Assembly: GCF_002531755.2 (NCBI RefSeq) | Contig: NZ_CP034998.1 | Coordinates: 868,001 to 932,000, forward strand | Reading direction: 5' to 3' | DNA from: Rhizobium acidisoli | Lineage (GTDB): Bacteria; Pseudomonadota; Alphaproteobacteria; Rhizobiales; Rhizobiaceae | Length of the DNA stretch: 64,000 bases | Shown: one piece after another, positions 36,295-44,916 of the stretch | Numbering within the stretch: the first letter of the stretch is position 1 | Layout of the letters: each line of letters opens with the position of its first letter | Made by a program: the position numbers and the translations under genes | The notes under the pieces: model-generated | Told to the model about the DNA's origin: nothing | Database searches by the model: none | Seen by the model: only the letters and a program-made list of their open reading frames with translations

Positions 36295-37218
36295 TTACTT
36301 CTTTGCGTATTGGTCAACGTTGTCCTTGGTAATCGAAGCGAACGGCACCAGCTTTTCGGCCGGAGCATCCCCTCCCTCTTTCAGGCCTTCCACGACCTCG
36401 AAGGCGGCCTTCGCCTGGCCTGCAGCGTCCTGGAAGATGGTCTGGGACATGGTGCCGGCCTTGATCGCATTCAGAGCATCGGCCGTGCCATCGACACCCG
36501 AGATCATCACGCCCTTGAGTCGGTCAGCGCCCTGAAGTGCTTCCAGCGCGCCCAGCGCCATCTGGTCGTTGGCTGCGACGATTGCGTCGAACTTCGGAAA
36601 GCTCTGGATCCAGTCTTCTGTGACCTTCATGCCTTCTGCGCGGTCGTAGTTGGCTGAGAGGCTGGCGAGAGTGGTCACGTCGGAACGGCCGAGCGCATCC
36701 GCGAAGCCCTTTTTGCGCTCCTGCGTGTGCGAGAGCCCCGGCGTGCCTTCGAGGTAGAGGATCTTGGCGTCTTTCGGCAGGCGTTCTTTCATGTACTCGC
36801 CCTGAAGGCGGCCGGCATCGATGTTCTTCGAGCCGACGAACGTGTACTTGCCGCCCGCCGATTGGATGCCGAGAGCGATGACGGGGATGCCCGCCTGATT
36901 CGCCTTCTCGACGCCCGGTACGATGCCTTGATAGTCGACCGGCACGACGACGATCGCGTTGACCTTCTGCGCAATGAAGTTGTCGATCTGGTCGAGCTGC
37001 TTGCTGACGTCGTTGTTCGCGTCGGAGAAGTTCACTTCGACTGCTGGATCGGATTTCGACGCTGCGATGAAAGCGTTCTTGCGTGCCATGACGAAGACAT
37101 CAGTATCCGCCATGTTGGCGTAACCGACGACGAACTTGTCGGCGGCGAATGCGGCGCCGGTGGAGATGGCGGCAAGGGATATGGCGCAGGCGAGAGCGAG
37201 TTTGGAAATGGCTTTCAT
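36295..37218 (-). CDS. Sugar ABC transporter substrate-binding protein
   Basis: 307 residues from ATG 37218 behind GGGAGGATC; the open frame running to 37620 is a shadow of the permease gene. Sec signal peptide (MKAISKLALACAISLAAIS, cleavage after AFA). Periplasmic-binding-protein-4 fold of the ribose/galactose type: VNAIVVVPVDYQGIVPGVEKANQAGIPVIALGI, DAIVAANDQMALGALEAL and GVMISGVDGTADALNAI. It captures a monosaccharide or cyclitol in the periplasm for the permease and ATPase encoded upstream. Confidence 0.93.
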   Translation of the reverse strand: MKAISKLALACAISLAAISTGAAFAADKFVVGYANMADTDVFVMARKNAFIAASKSDPAVEVNFSDANNDVSKQLDQIDNFIAQKVNAIVVVPVDYQGIVPGVEKANQAGIPVIALGIQSAGGKYTFVGSKNIDAGRLQGEYMKERLPKDAKILYLEGTPGLSHTQERKKGFADALGRSDVTTLASLSANYDRAEGMKVTEDWIQSFPKFDAIVAANDQMALGALEALQGADRLKGVMISGVDGTADALNAIKAGTMSQTIFQDAAGQAKAAFEVVEGLKEGGDAPAEKLVPFASITKDNVDQYAKK

Positions 37219-37319
37219 AGGATCCTCCCATAGAGTTTCAGGTTCATTCCGGATGCGGGAAGCCCCCGCCGACAAGGAGTTGGTTCCCATGCAGGCGCGG
37301 GCCTGCTGAAGAACGGTGG

Positions 37320-38330
37320 TCATGCCTTCTTTTTGCTGCGGGCAGACTTGGTCCAGACGTCGAGGATCACGGCGATCGCGATGATCAGACCCTTGATGAT
37401 CTGCTGCCAGTACGAGCTGACATTCATGAGATTGAGCATGTTGTTGATGACGCCGATGATCATCGATCCGATGATCGTGCCGGTGATGGTTCCAGTCCCG
37501 CCCATCAGACTGGTGCCGCCGACGACGACAGCGGTGATCGCATCGAATTCGTAGCCGACGCCGCCGGCCGGCTGGCCGGAGTTGATGCGAGACATGAGCA
37601 CGATGCCTGCGACCGCGCACAGGATGCCGTTGAAGATGAAGGCCTTCACGACGATGCTGTCCGGATTGATGCCGGAAGCGCGGGCGGCACGCTCGTTACC
37701 GCCTACCGCATAGACGTATCGGCCGAACTTGGTCTTGTTGAGAAGAATCCAGGAGACAATGACGATGGCCGCAAGAATGGTCACGGAAATCGGCACCGGG
37801 CCGAGCGAGCCTTGGCCGATCACTTTGAAGTCGCCCAGTCCCGTCACCGGCGAACCGCCCGTGTAAAGCAGTACAGCGCCGCGCGCCACCGTCGTCATCG
37901 CCAAGGTCATGATGAATGACGGGATGCGGAAAAAGGTGATGATGAAGCCGTTGATGACACCGGTGACGATCCCGACCGCAACACCGGCGGCGACCGCCAG
38001 AACGACGCTTCCGGTCATCGCCATCACGCTGGCCGCCAAGACGCCGCAGAGCGCCAGGACCGATCCCAGCGACACATCGATATGCCCCAGAATGATGATG
38101 AAGGTAACGCCGCACGCGAGAAGGCTCACCACGACGACCTGGCGCAGGACGTTGGTCAGGTTGGCCTCAGTCAGAAATGTCGGACTCAAGATCGAGGCAA
38201 GGACGCAGATGCCGGCGAAGATCAGGATTGTGCCGTACTTGCGATAGATCTGAGAAAAGCTCATGCTCCGAGAGCCTGAGATGACATGGCCTTCTCGTTT
38301 CGCGACCGCGTCTGCGCGTTCAATACTCAT
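37320..38330 (-). CDS. Sugar ABC transporter permease (RbsC family)
   Basis: 336 residues, about 8-10 hydrophobic helices. Family landmarks: GVTFIIILGHIDVSLGSVLALCGVLAAS and GGNERAARASGINPDSIVVKAFIFNGILCAVAGIVLMSRINSGQPAGGVGYEFDAITAVVVGGTSLMGGTGTITGTIIGSMIIGVINNMLNL, which is the conserved EAA-like loop region. Its ATG overlaps the stop of the ATPase gene by one base (TGATG). Ends in a Lys-rich tail. Confidence 0.93.
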   Translation of the reverse strand: MSIERADAVAKREGHVISGSRSMSFSQIYRKYGTILIFAGICVLASILSPTFLTEANLTNVLRQVVVVSLLACGVTFIIILGHIDVSLGSVLALCGVLAASVMAMTGSVVLAVAAGVAVGIVTGVINGFIITFFRIPSFIMTLAMTTVARGAVLLYTGGSPVTGLGDFKVIGQGSLGPVPISVTILAAIVIVSWILLNKTKFGRYVYAVGGNERAARASGINPDSIVVKAFIFNGILCAVAGIVLMSRINSGQPAGGVGYEFDAITAVVVGGTSLMGGTGTITGTIIGSMIIGVINNMLNLMNVSSYWQQIIKGLIIAIAVILDVWTKSARSKKKA

Positions 38331-39904
38331 CAGTGTCCTCCCGTGGCGAGGCGCATGATGTTTTCCTGATTGGCCTCGTCTCTTGTCAGTTCGCCGGTGA
38401 CCCGGCCTTCGCTCATCACCACCACGCGATCACTCATGCCGAGGATCTCGGGCAGCTCGGATGAGATCATGACGATTGCGAGCCCCTGGCGAGCGAACTC
38501 GGTCATCAGCCTGTGAATTTCGGATTTCGACCCGACGTCGATGCCGCGTGTGGGTTCGTCGAGAATGAGCAGCTTCAGATCACCCAGCAGCCATTTGGCC
38601 AGAACGATCTTCTGTTGATTGCCGCCGCTGAGGTTCTCCACGATCGTTGCCGTATCGGGCGTCTTGATCTGGAGCATCTTGATCATGCGCTGGGCGGCGG
38701 TCTCTTCCTGCCGCTCGCTGATGAAAAGGCCGGACGCGAATTTCTTGAGGTTCGCAAGCGAAATGTTTTCGCCGACGGACCGGCAAAGCACCAGACCTTC
38801 CGCCTTGCGATCCTCCGAGACCATGGCGATGCCGTTGGCGATGGCATCCTTCGGGGACGCGAGCTTTAGCGGTTTTCCATTCAGGCGGATGACGCCCGCG
38901 TCTGCCGCGTCCAAGCCGAAGATCACGCGGGCGACCTCTGTCCGCCCGGCGCCGATCAGGCCGGAAAGGCCGACGATCTCGCCGGCACGGACTTCGAAGC
39001 TGACGTTTTCGAAAACGCCGTCACGAGAGAGGTTCTCGACAGAAAGGACGACCTCGCCGATCGGCACCTCCTCTTTCGGGAATATGCTGGAGATGGTGCG
39101 GCCCACCATCTGAGAAATCAGCTTTGCCGGCTCGTATTCGCTCGCCGGCGCCGCTGCGACGAACTGGCCATCACGCATCACCGTGATGTCGTCGGCGATC
39201 TGAAAGATCTCGTCCATCTTGTGGGTGATGTAGATGATCGCGACGCCTGCTGCTTTCAGGTCTGCGATCTGCCTGAAGAGCATCGTAACTTCCGTGTCGC
39301 TGATCGCCGACGTCGGTTCGTCCATGATGACGAGAGAGGCCTTGCGGGAAATCGCCTTGACGATCTCGATGAGTTGCATCGTCGCGATCGACAGGTCGCG
39401 CATCTTCGTTTTGGGGCTGTATTTGAGGCCCAGGCGATCGAGGAGCGTCTGGGTTTCAGAATTCATCCGATCAAAATCGACGAACCGGGACAAAACGCCC
39501 GTCTGGCCATAAGTGGGCTCGCGGCCGAGAAAGATGTTTTCGGCGATGGTCATGTCGAGCACCGGGCTGAGTTCCTGGTGGATCATCGAAATCCCTCGTT
39601 CCAGCGCGCCGGCAGCGCTCTGGTGATCGAGCTTCTCGCCCCTGAAAAAGATCTCTCCACCGTCAATTGCGTAGATGCCGCTCAGGATCTTCATAAGCGT
39701 CGACTTGCCCGCGCCGTTCTCCCCGACGAGGACATGCACCGTGCCGGCACGCACCTTCAGGCTCATGCCATCGAGCGCAAGAACACCAGGGAATGCCTTG
39801 GTGATCGACCGCATCTCAAGAACGAGGCCAGCTCGGCTATTCATAGGCGTGCGATCGCCTTCGCCGCCCGAAAGCGGCGCCACCTTTTGAAAGGTCGCAG
39901 TCAT
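38330..39904 (-). CDS. Sugar ABC transporter ATP-binding protein (two-domain, RbsA/MglA type)
   Basis: 524 residues from ATG 39904 behind GGAGGAAAA. Two ABC domains: first with GENGAGKST, LSIATMQLIEIVKAI signature region and LVIMDEPTSAISDTE; second, degenerate, with SGLIGAGRTEVAR, LSGGNQQKIVLAKWL and LLILDEPTRGIDVG. First gene of the operon, followed by permease, binding protein, dehydrogenase and isomerase. ATGAGAG repeats around its start suggest control by the divergent LacI-type regulator. Confidence 0.93.
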   Translation of the reverse strand: MTATFQKVAPLSGGEGDRTPMNSRAGLVLEMRSITKAFPGVLALDGMSLKVRAGTVHVLVGENGAGKSTLMKILSGIYAIDGGEIFFRGEKLDHQSAAGALERGISMIHQELSPVLDMTIAENIFLGREPTYGQTGVLSRFVDFDRMNSETQTLLDRLGLKYSPKTKMRDLSIATMQLIEIVKAISRKASLVIMDEPTSAISDTEVTMLFRQIADLKAAGVAIIYITHKMDEIFQIADDITVMRDGQFVAAAPASEYEPAKLISQMVGRTISSIFPKEEVPIGEVVLSVENLSRDGVFENVSFEVRAGEIVGLSGLIGAGRTEVARVIFGLDAADAGVIRLNGKPLKLASPKDAIANGIAMVSEDRKAEGLVLCRSVGENISLANLKKFASGLFISERQEETAAQRMIKMLQIKTPDTATIVENLSGGNQQKIVLAKWLLGDLKLLILDEPTRGIDVGSKSEIHRLMTEFARQGLAIVMISSELPEILGMSDRVVVMSEGRVTGELTRDEANQENIMRLATGGH

Positions 39905-40061
39905 GAGAGTATTTTCCTCCAGATGAGAGAGCTCTCCCAAGCTCTCCTGCCAAGCTGGCATTTTCTGGACGATGAAATCGCGAAAATTACCCAATCTGTC
40001 AACGAACTGGTAGATTTTTCTCCCAAAACCTCTCATAAATGGCATCAGATAATGAGAGGTT
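39903..40061. promoter_or_regulatory. ATGAGAG repeats, candidate LacI-type operator region
   Basis: ATGAGAG occurs at 39903-39909, 39923-39929 and 40052-40058, and its complement CTCTCAT at 40030-40036. The last two belong to a perfect 10-bp inverted repeat AACCTCTCAT (40027-40036) / ATGAGAGGTT (40052-40061), which ends 4 bases before the regulator's ATG. GAGAGCTCTC at about 39925-39934 is also palindromic. Together they fit autoregulation and control of the transport operon. Confidence 0.55.
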
Positions 40062-40065
40062 GCTG

Positions 40066-41100
40066 ATGTCTCGCCCCACGATCCCCGACCTGGCAAAGGC
40101 CGCAAATGTGAGCATTTCAACGGTCGATCGCGTGCTGAACGGTCGCGATCCAGTGCGTCCACAGACGGCCGAGCGGGTTCTCAACGCCGCCCGCCAGATC
40201 GGCTTTCATGGGGCGACAGCCATCGCTCGCCGACTTGAGCACGACAAGCCGGTGATCAAATTCGGTTTTCTTCTCAAGCAGTCTCACCGCAAGCTTTATC
40301 AAATGTGGAACGACATTCTCGTTGCGGCGACCGAGGCGTTCCCCGACGCCCATGGAAGAGCGATCGTGAGATTTATGGACGACCTTGCGCCCGACAAGGC
40401 TGCCGAGGCGATCTACGCTCTTAGTCGCGAAGCCGACGTCATCGGCATGATTACCTCCGACCACCCGCAGGTGAACCACGCCGTCGATGGTCTGGCGTCG
40501 GAAAACATTCCGGTCGTGACAATGATTTCCGATATTTCCACCGCCTCCCGTGCGGCCTATGTCGGCAACGACTGCGTCAAAAAGGGCCGCACGGCCGCGT
40601 GGTTCATAGCCGGGCTGAATGGCAATGGCGGCAAGGTTTCCGTCTTCGTCGGAAGTCACCGATATCTAGCCCAAGAGCTGAACGAAATGGGGTTTCGGTC
40701 GTATTTCCGGGAGAGTGCGCCGGGTTTCCAGATGCTGGAGACGGTTGCGACTCTTGAAGAGCCCGAAATTGCCTATGAGGCGACGCGCCGCCTTCTGCAG
40801 ACGGAGCCGAATTGGGTCGGACTCTACGTTGCCGGCGGCGGCATTACGGGTGTGATGCGAGCCTTGCGAGAGGATGGTGGGCCGGCAGCCAAACGCCTGG
40901 TGGTCATAGCACACGAGCTCACGAACGAAACGAGAGTCGGTCTTGCTGAGGGGCTGATCAGGGTTGTCCTGTCTCATCCGGCAAAGCTGCTGGGAGAGAC
41001 TCTAGTGCGCGCCATGGCGGAAGCTCTCGATACCGGCCGATCGCCAATAGTTTCGCAGCACATTGTCCCATTTGAATTTTACACGGCCACGAATATTTGA
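40066..41100 (+). CDS. LacI family transcriptional regulator
   Basis: 344 residues from ATG 40066. The LacI HTH with hinge is plain: PTIPDLAKAANVSISTVDRVLNGRDPVRPQTAERVLNAARQIGF. The C-terminal periplasmic-binding-like domain contains ADVIGMITSDHPQVNHAVDGLASENIPVVTMISD and GLYVAGGGITGVMRAL, so a sugar or cyclitol is sensed. STVDRVLNGR is the variant seen in regulators of inositol/ribose-type uptake operons. Divergent from the transport operon, with repeats in between. Confidence 0.92.
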   Translation: MSRPTIPDLAKAANVSISTVDRVLNGRDPVRPQTAERVLNAARQIGFHGATAIARRLEHDKPVIKFGFLLKQSHRKLYQMWNDILVAATEAFPDAHGRAIVRFMDDLAPDKAAEAIYALSREADVIGMITSDHPQVNHAVDGLASENIPVVTMISDISTASRAAYVGNDCVKKGRTAAWFIAGLNGNGGKVSVFVGSHRYLAQELNEMGFRSYFRESAPGFQMLETVATLEEPEIAYEATRRLLQTEPNWVGLYVAGGGITGVMRALREDGGPAAKRLVVIAHELTNETRVGLAEGLIRVVLSHPAKLLGETLVRAMAEALDTGRSPIVSQHIVPFEFYTATNI

Positions 41101-41258
41101 AGCTTCTCTGCACTCAGTTCAGCTGCTTATCACATTGTTTTTATGATGATCCGGCAAAACGTGACTGCCCGGAGGGCATGGATTTTGTCATGCTCCCGGT
41201 GCAGATTGGCCGTCGGCCGCCTTGGCTCGGGAAAATGCAGAAAGAAATGGAGAGGAAT

Positions 41259-41699
41259 ATGAATTGGAAAGCAGTAGCTGCCGCCGCAGCGATGGCAGGA
41301 ATAGCCTTCGGTTCGGTAACCGCCGCCGACGGCACGCATGATTCGCGCATTGCCCTGATGAAGCAGATCGGCGGTGCGGCCGGCGCTTTGGGAGCCATCG
41401 CCAAGGGCACCAAGCCCTATGATGCCGAAGCGGTGAAAGCGGCGCTGACGACGATCGCCGCGACGGCCAAGGTGTTCCCCGATCAGTTCAAGCCGGGCAC
41501 GGAAACGGGCGACCAAGAAGCGAGCCCGAAAATCTGGGAAAACATGGATGACTTCAAGGCGCGCGCCGCGAAGCTCTCCACCGATGCCGAAACCGCGCTC
41601 GCCCAGCTTCCGGCCGATGCCGCGGCTGTCGGCGCCACGGTCAACACGCTCGGCGCCAGCTGCGGCGGCTGTCACAAGGCCTATCGCATCAAGGAGTGA
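41259..41699 (+). CDS. Cytochrome c' (class II)
   Basis: 146 residues from ATG 41259 behind GGAGAGG. A Sec signal peptide (MNWKAVAAAAAMAGIAFG, cleavage near VTAA) leads to a four-helix bundle with the haem motif CGGCH at 135-139 near the C-terminus, the hallmark of cytochromes c'. RIALMKQIGGAAGALGAIAKG is the standard helix A. Periplasmic; binds NO or CO and may protect against nitrosative stress or carry electrons. Followed 136 bases later by a di-haem cytochrome c, likely the same redox chain. Confidence 0.9.
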   Translation: MNWKAVAAAAAMAGIAFGSVTAADGTHDSRIALMKQIGGAAGALGAIAKGTKPYDAEAVKAALTTIAATAKVFPDQFKPGTETGDQEASPKIWENMDDFKARAAKLSTDAETALAQLPADAAAVGATVNTLGASCGGCHKAYRIKE

Positions 41700-41835
41700 G
41701 CGATAGGTCATTCCCCTCCGACACCGATCCGCGCCAGCCTTGCCGCCGGCGCGGATCACCTTATTCTCCGGCTGTTCGGGGCTGGTCGCAGAATCGGTCC
41801 CTATAGGAAAATCTCGGCAAAAGGGGAGGCGGGGC

Positions 41836-42750
41836 ATGATCCGCAGGTTCATTCGGTTACTGCTCTGTCTGATCGGCGTCGCCGTGCTGGGCGGTGGTGC
41901 CTTCTATCTCGTCACCGCACCCGATCCGCTGCCGGAAAGCCATTGGGCCGGTCTCGGCGCGCCGGATCCGGCAAACGGCCAGATGGTGTTCTGGGCGGGC
42001 GGCTGTGTCAGCTGTCATTCCGCCCCCGGTTCCGAAGGCGATGCCAAGCTGACGCTGTCAGGCGGCCTGGCGCTGAAAAGCCCTTTCGGCACCTTCCACG
42101 TGCCGAACATCTCGCCCGATGAAAAGGCCGGTATCGGCGGCTGGTCGCTGGCTGAGTTCGGCAATGCGATGAAGCGCGGCGTCGGTCCGGGCGGCCAGCA
42201 CCTCTATCCGTCCTTTCCCTATGCCTCTTATTCCCGCATGAGCGACAAGGACGTCTACGATCTCTTCGCCTTCCTGAAGACGCTGCCGAAGAGCGCAAAT
42301 GTCGCGCCCCCGCACGAACTGCCGTTCCCATACAATATCCGGCTGGCGCTCGGCGGCTGGAAATTCCTCTATTTCAACGATCAGCCGCGTGTTGCGCTCG
42401 CCAAGAGCGATGACAAGATCAAGCGCGGGCAATATCTGGTCGAAGGCCCCGGCCATTGCGGCGAATGCCACACACCGCGCGATGTGCTCGGCGGCTTCCA
42501 GGCAGATCAGTGGCTCGCCGGCGCCCCCAATCCGGAAGGCAAGGGCCGCATACCCGATATCACGCCGGCCTCCAAAAGCATCGGCGGCTGGAGCGAGGCC
42601 GATATCGCCAGCTATCTCGAAACCGGCTTCACCCCCGATTTCGATAGCGTCGGCGGCTCGATGGTCGATGTGCAGCAGAACATCGCTCATCTGCCGGCCG
42701 CCGACCGCGAAGCGATCGCCGCCTATCTGAAGGCGGTGCCGGGACGGTAG
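41836..42750 (+). CDS. Di-haem c-type cytochrome
   Basis: 304 residues from ATG 41836 behind GGGGAGGCGGGG. One N-terminal membrane anchor (FIRLLLCLIGVAVLGGGAFYLV). Haem motifs CVSCH (57-61) and CGECH (208-212) sit in two cytochrome c domains; PNISPDEKAGIGGWSLAEFGNAMKRGV and PDITPASKSIGGWSEADIASYLETG are the repeat cores with distal features of alcohol/aldehyde dehydrogenase cytochrome subunits. Membrane-anchored, periplasmic electron carrier. No dehydrogenase subunit is adjacent. Confidence 0.88.
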   Translation: MIRRFIRLLLCLIGVAVLGGGAFYLVTAPDPLPESHWAGLGAPDPANGQMVFWAGGCVSCHSAPGSEGDAKLTLSGGLALKSPFGTFHVPNISPDEKAGIGGWSLAEFGNAMKRGVGPGGQHLYPSFPYASYSRMSDKDVYDLFAFLKTLPKSANVAPPHELPFPYNIRLALGGWKFLYFNDQPRVALAKSDDKIKRGQYLVEGPGHCGECHTPRDVLGGFQADQWLAGAPNPEGKGRIPDITPASKSIGGWSEADIASYLETGFTPDFDSVGGSMVDVQQNIAHLPAADREAIAAYLKAVPGR

Positions 42751-42762
42751 GACAGACCTGCC

Positions 42763-43257
42763 TCAAGCGATCGACTGCATGTAGCGCATGCCGGTGACCG
42801 GCCGCGGTGTGAAATCCAGCTGTTCGTAGAAGCGATGCGCCAGCACGTTTCCGGTGGCGGCGCTGACGGAGAGGTAGCCGCAGCCGGCCTTGCGCGCCGT
42901 CTCGCGGGCCCGGTCGACCAGCAGCTGGCCGGTGCCGTGGCCGCGATGGCCGTCGCGCACGAAAAGATGGTGCAGGTCCATGCCGCGCTTTCCCTCCTGC
43001 GCCCTGTAGAGCGGCACGAGAATGGCGTAGCCGATCAGCCCGTCGCCGGTTTCGGCGACCAGTGCATGGATCCACGGCAGCGGGCCGAACAGGTCGCGCT
43101 CCAACTGCTCCGGCGTCGTTGCCGCCGCATCACCGTGATGGGCGGCCAAGAGGGCGATCATCGCATTGAGTTCGGGCAGGTCGCGCGGCTTCGCGGCGCG
43201 GATCGTCACCACAGACGGGCGCATCAGTGAAATTTCGCTGTCTTCGATTTCGGTCAT
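42763..43257 (-). CDS. GNAT family N-acetyltransferase
   Basis: 164 residues from ATG 43257. The acetyl-CoA loop is VRDGHRGHGTGQLLVDRARETARKAG (R-x-x-G-x-G/A pattern), followed by LSVSAATGNVLAHRFYEQLDF, motif B. Target unknown. Convergent with the cytochrome c gene (stop at 42750). The region upstream (43258-43517) carries the dmeR promoter. Confidence 0.88.
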   Translation of the reverse strand: MTEIEDSEISLMRPSVVTIRAAKPRDLPELNAMIALLAAHHGDAAATTPEQLERDLFGPLPWIHALVAETGDGLIGYAILVPLYRAQEGKRGMDLHHLFVRDGHRGHGTGQLLVDRARETARKAGCGYLSVSAATGNVLAHRFYEQLDFTPRPVTGMRYMQSIA

Positions 43258-43486
43258 GGTCTTCGCGTCCTTTGATAGTCTGCCGTCAGGACGCTGCCGA
43301 TACAACAAAGCCGCCTGACGGCGGCTTGTTGACAATATGATCTGTCCAGCCGCCCTTTACAGGTACAGCCAAAAATACGAGCGGCTCTGGTGCGCGTTTT
43401 TGATCATGGCGCATCAATCGTCGCAAATGCCGTGTTTGTCAATGGCCGATCGCGCAGATCGGTATCGATCCCGTTTTCTCTCTTGA

Positions 43487-43506
43487 TAGTATACCCCCCT
43501 ATGCTA
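43487..43506. promoter_or_regulatory. DmeR operator (CsoR/RcnR type)
   Basis: TAGTATA (43487-43493), six C (43494-43499), TATGCTA (43500-43506): a G/C tract flanked by AT-rich inverted repeats, the layout bound by RcnR/CsoR regulators. It lies 11 bases upstream of the dmeR ATG. Confidence 0.75.
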
Positions 43507-43517
43507 CATAAGGGGCC

Positions 43518-43790
43518 ATGTCTCACACCACCTTGCAGAAAAAGAAGCTCATCGCCCGCGTCAGTCGCCTGAAGGGGCAGATGGAGGCCGTCGAGCGAGC
43601 CCTGGAGGCCGAGCGCCCCTGCGGCGAAATCCTGCAGCTGCTCGCCTCGGTTCGCGGCGCCTTGACCGGACTGACCGGCGAGGTGCTGGACGATCATCTG
43701 CGCGAACATGTGCTGAATGCCGAGGACGACGCCGCCAGGGCCGAGGCGGTCGAGGAAATATCGGAAGTCTTGCGAACCTATATCCGCTGA
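43518..43790 (+). CDS. dmeR: Ni/Co-responsive repressor, CsoR/RcnR family
   Basis: 90-residue all-helical tetrameric repressor. The ligand set of nickel/cobalt sensor RcnR is present at identical positions: His3, Cys35, His60 and His64. This fits Ni/Co rather than Cu (CsoR) or formaldehyde (FrmR). The gene precedes dmeF by 23 bases, and a canonical operator lies upstream. In R. leguminosarum the DmeR-DmeF pair gives nickel and cobalt resistance, so the same role is inferred here. Confidence 0.9.
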   Translation: MSHTTLQKKKLIARVSRLKGQMEAVERALEAERPCGEILQLLASVRGALTGLTGEVLDDHLREHVLNAEDDAARAEAVEEISEVLRTYIR

Positions 43791-43813
43791 GTGCCGTGAC
43801 GAAGGAGCCTGTA

Positions 43814-44806
43814 ATGAGTACCGGGATCGAGAATGCTGGAGCAGACGCGCTGGAACATGATCATATCTTCCTCGGCGCCGATCACGCGGTGAACGAGCGG
43901 CGCATCTGGCTGGTGATCGCGCTGACGGCGGTGATGATGGTGGCGGAAATCGCCGCCGGCACCGCCTATGGTTCCATGGCGCTGGTCGCCGATGGCTGGC
44001 ATATGTCGACCCATGCCAGCGCGCTTTTGATTTCGGCGCTCGCCTATCTCTTTGCCCGCAAGCAGGCGCGCAATCCGCGTTTCACCTTCGGCACCGGCAA
44101 GCTCGGCGATCTCGCCGGCTTCGCGAGCGCCATCATTCTTGCGCTGATCGCCCTGCTGATGGCCTGGGAAAGCTGGCTGCGCCTTTCAAATCCGGTGCCG
44201 ATCGGTTTTGCCCAGGCAATCGCCGTCGCGGTCATCGGCCTTGCCGTCAATCTCGTCAGCGCCTGGCTGCTTGGCGGCGGCCACGCGCATGGCCATCACG
44301 CGCATGGTCATCATGCGCACCATCACGGTGATCATGCCCATCACGCCCATGATCACCACGGCCACGATCATCACGGAAAGCCCGGCGACAACAATATCCG
44401 CGCCGCCTATCTGCATGTCATCGCCGATGCCATGACCTCCGTGCTCGCCATCGCGGCGCTGACCCTCGGCAGCCTCTACGGCTGGCTCTGGCTCGACCCG
44501 ATCATGGGCATCGTCGGTGGCCTGGTTATCGCCAACTGGTCCTGGAGCCTGATGCGATCCTCGGGCGGCGTCCTTCTCGACGTCGTGCCGCACGGCGAGA
44601 CGCTGCCGGCGGAAATCCGCCACGCGATCGAGACGGAGGAAGACCGGATCACCGATCTGCATGTCTGGCAGGTCGGCCCCGGCCATCACGCCGCCATCGT
44701 CGCCGTTGTCACCCCGACGCCGCGCGAACCGGCCTTCTACAAGGGCAGGCTTTCGGCGCTGACGGAATTGTCGCATGTGACCGTCGAGGTTACGCGCGCG
44801 GCGTAA
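43814..44806 (+). CDS. dmeF: Cation diffusion facilitator, Co/Ni exporter DmeF
   Basis: 330 residues from ATG 43814 behind AAGGAG. Six membrane helices of the CDF family with metal site ADGWHMSTH (Asp60, His63) and HVIADAMTS (His201, Asp205). A His-rich cytoplasmic loop (about 157-187, mostly His/Gly/Ala/Asp) lies between helices 4 and 5, as in cobalt/nickel/zinc CDF proteins. A proton antiporter exporting Co2+ and Ni2+. Co-transcribed with dmeR. Confidence 0.92.
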   Translation: MSTGIENAGADALEHDHIFLGADHAVNERRIWLVIALTAVMMVAEIAAGTAYGSMALVADGWHMSTHASALLISALAYLFARKQARNPRFTFGTGKLGDLAGFASAIILALIALLMAWESWLRLSNPVPIGFAQAIAVAVIGLAVNLVSAWLLGGGHAHGHHAHGHHAHHHGDHAHHAHDHHGHDHHGKPGDNNIRAAYLHVIADAMTSVLAIAALTLGSLYGWLWLDPIMGIVGGLVIANWSWSLMRSSGGVLLDVVPHGETLPAEIRHAIETEEDRITDLHVWQVGPGHHAAIVAVVTPTPREPAFYKGRLSALTELSHVTVEVTRAA

Positions 44807-44916
44807 TCGCCGCGGCGGACAACGAGGTTGCACGGCGGTCGACGAAGTCGCCGCGGCGGACGAGATGCCGCCGCAATCGCGCCTTAGCTCTGTCCTCCTT
44901 ACCGCCGGAGGATATC

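Noticed and set aside
37219..37620. N-terminal extension of the binding-protein frame
   Set aside because: Overlaps the permease gene; signal peptide and ribosome site start at 37218.
44280..44390. Repetitive CATCACG-rich stretch considered as a tandem repeat or CRISPR
   Set aside because: It encodes the His-rich loop of DmeF; no regular spacers.
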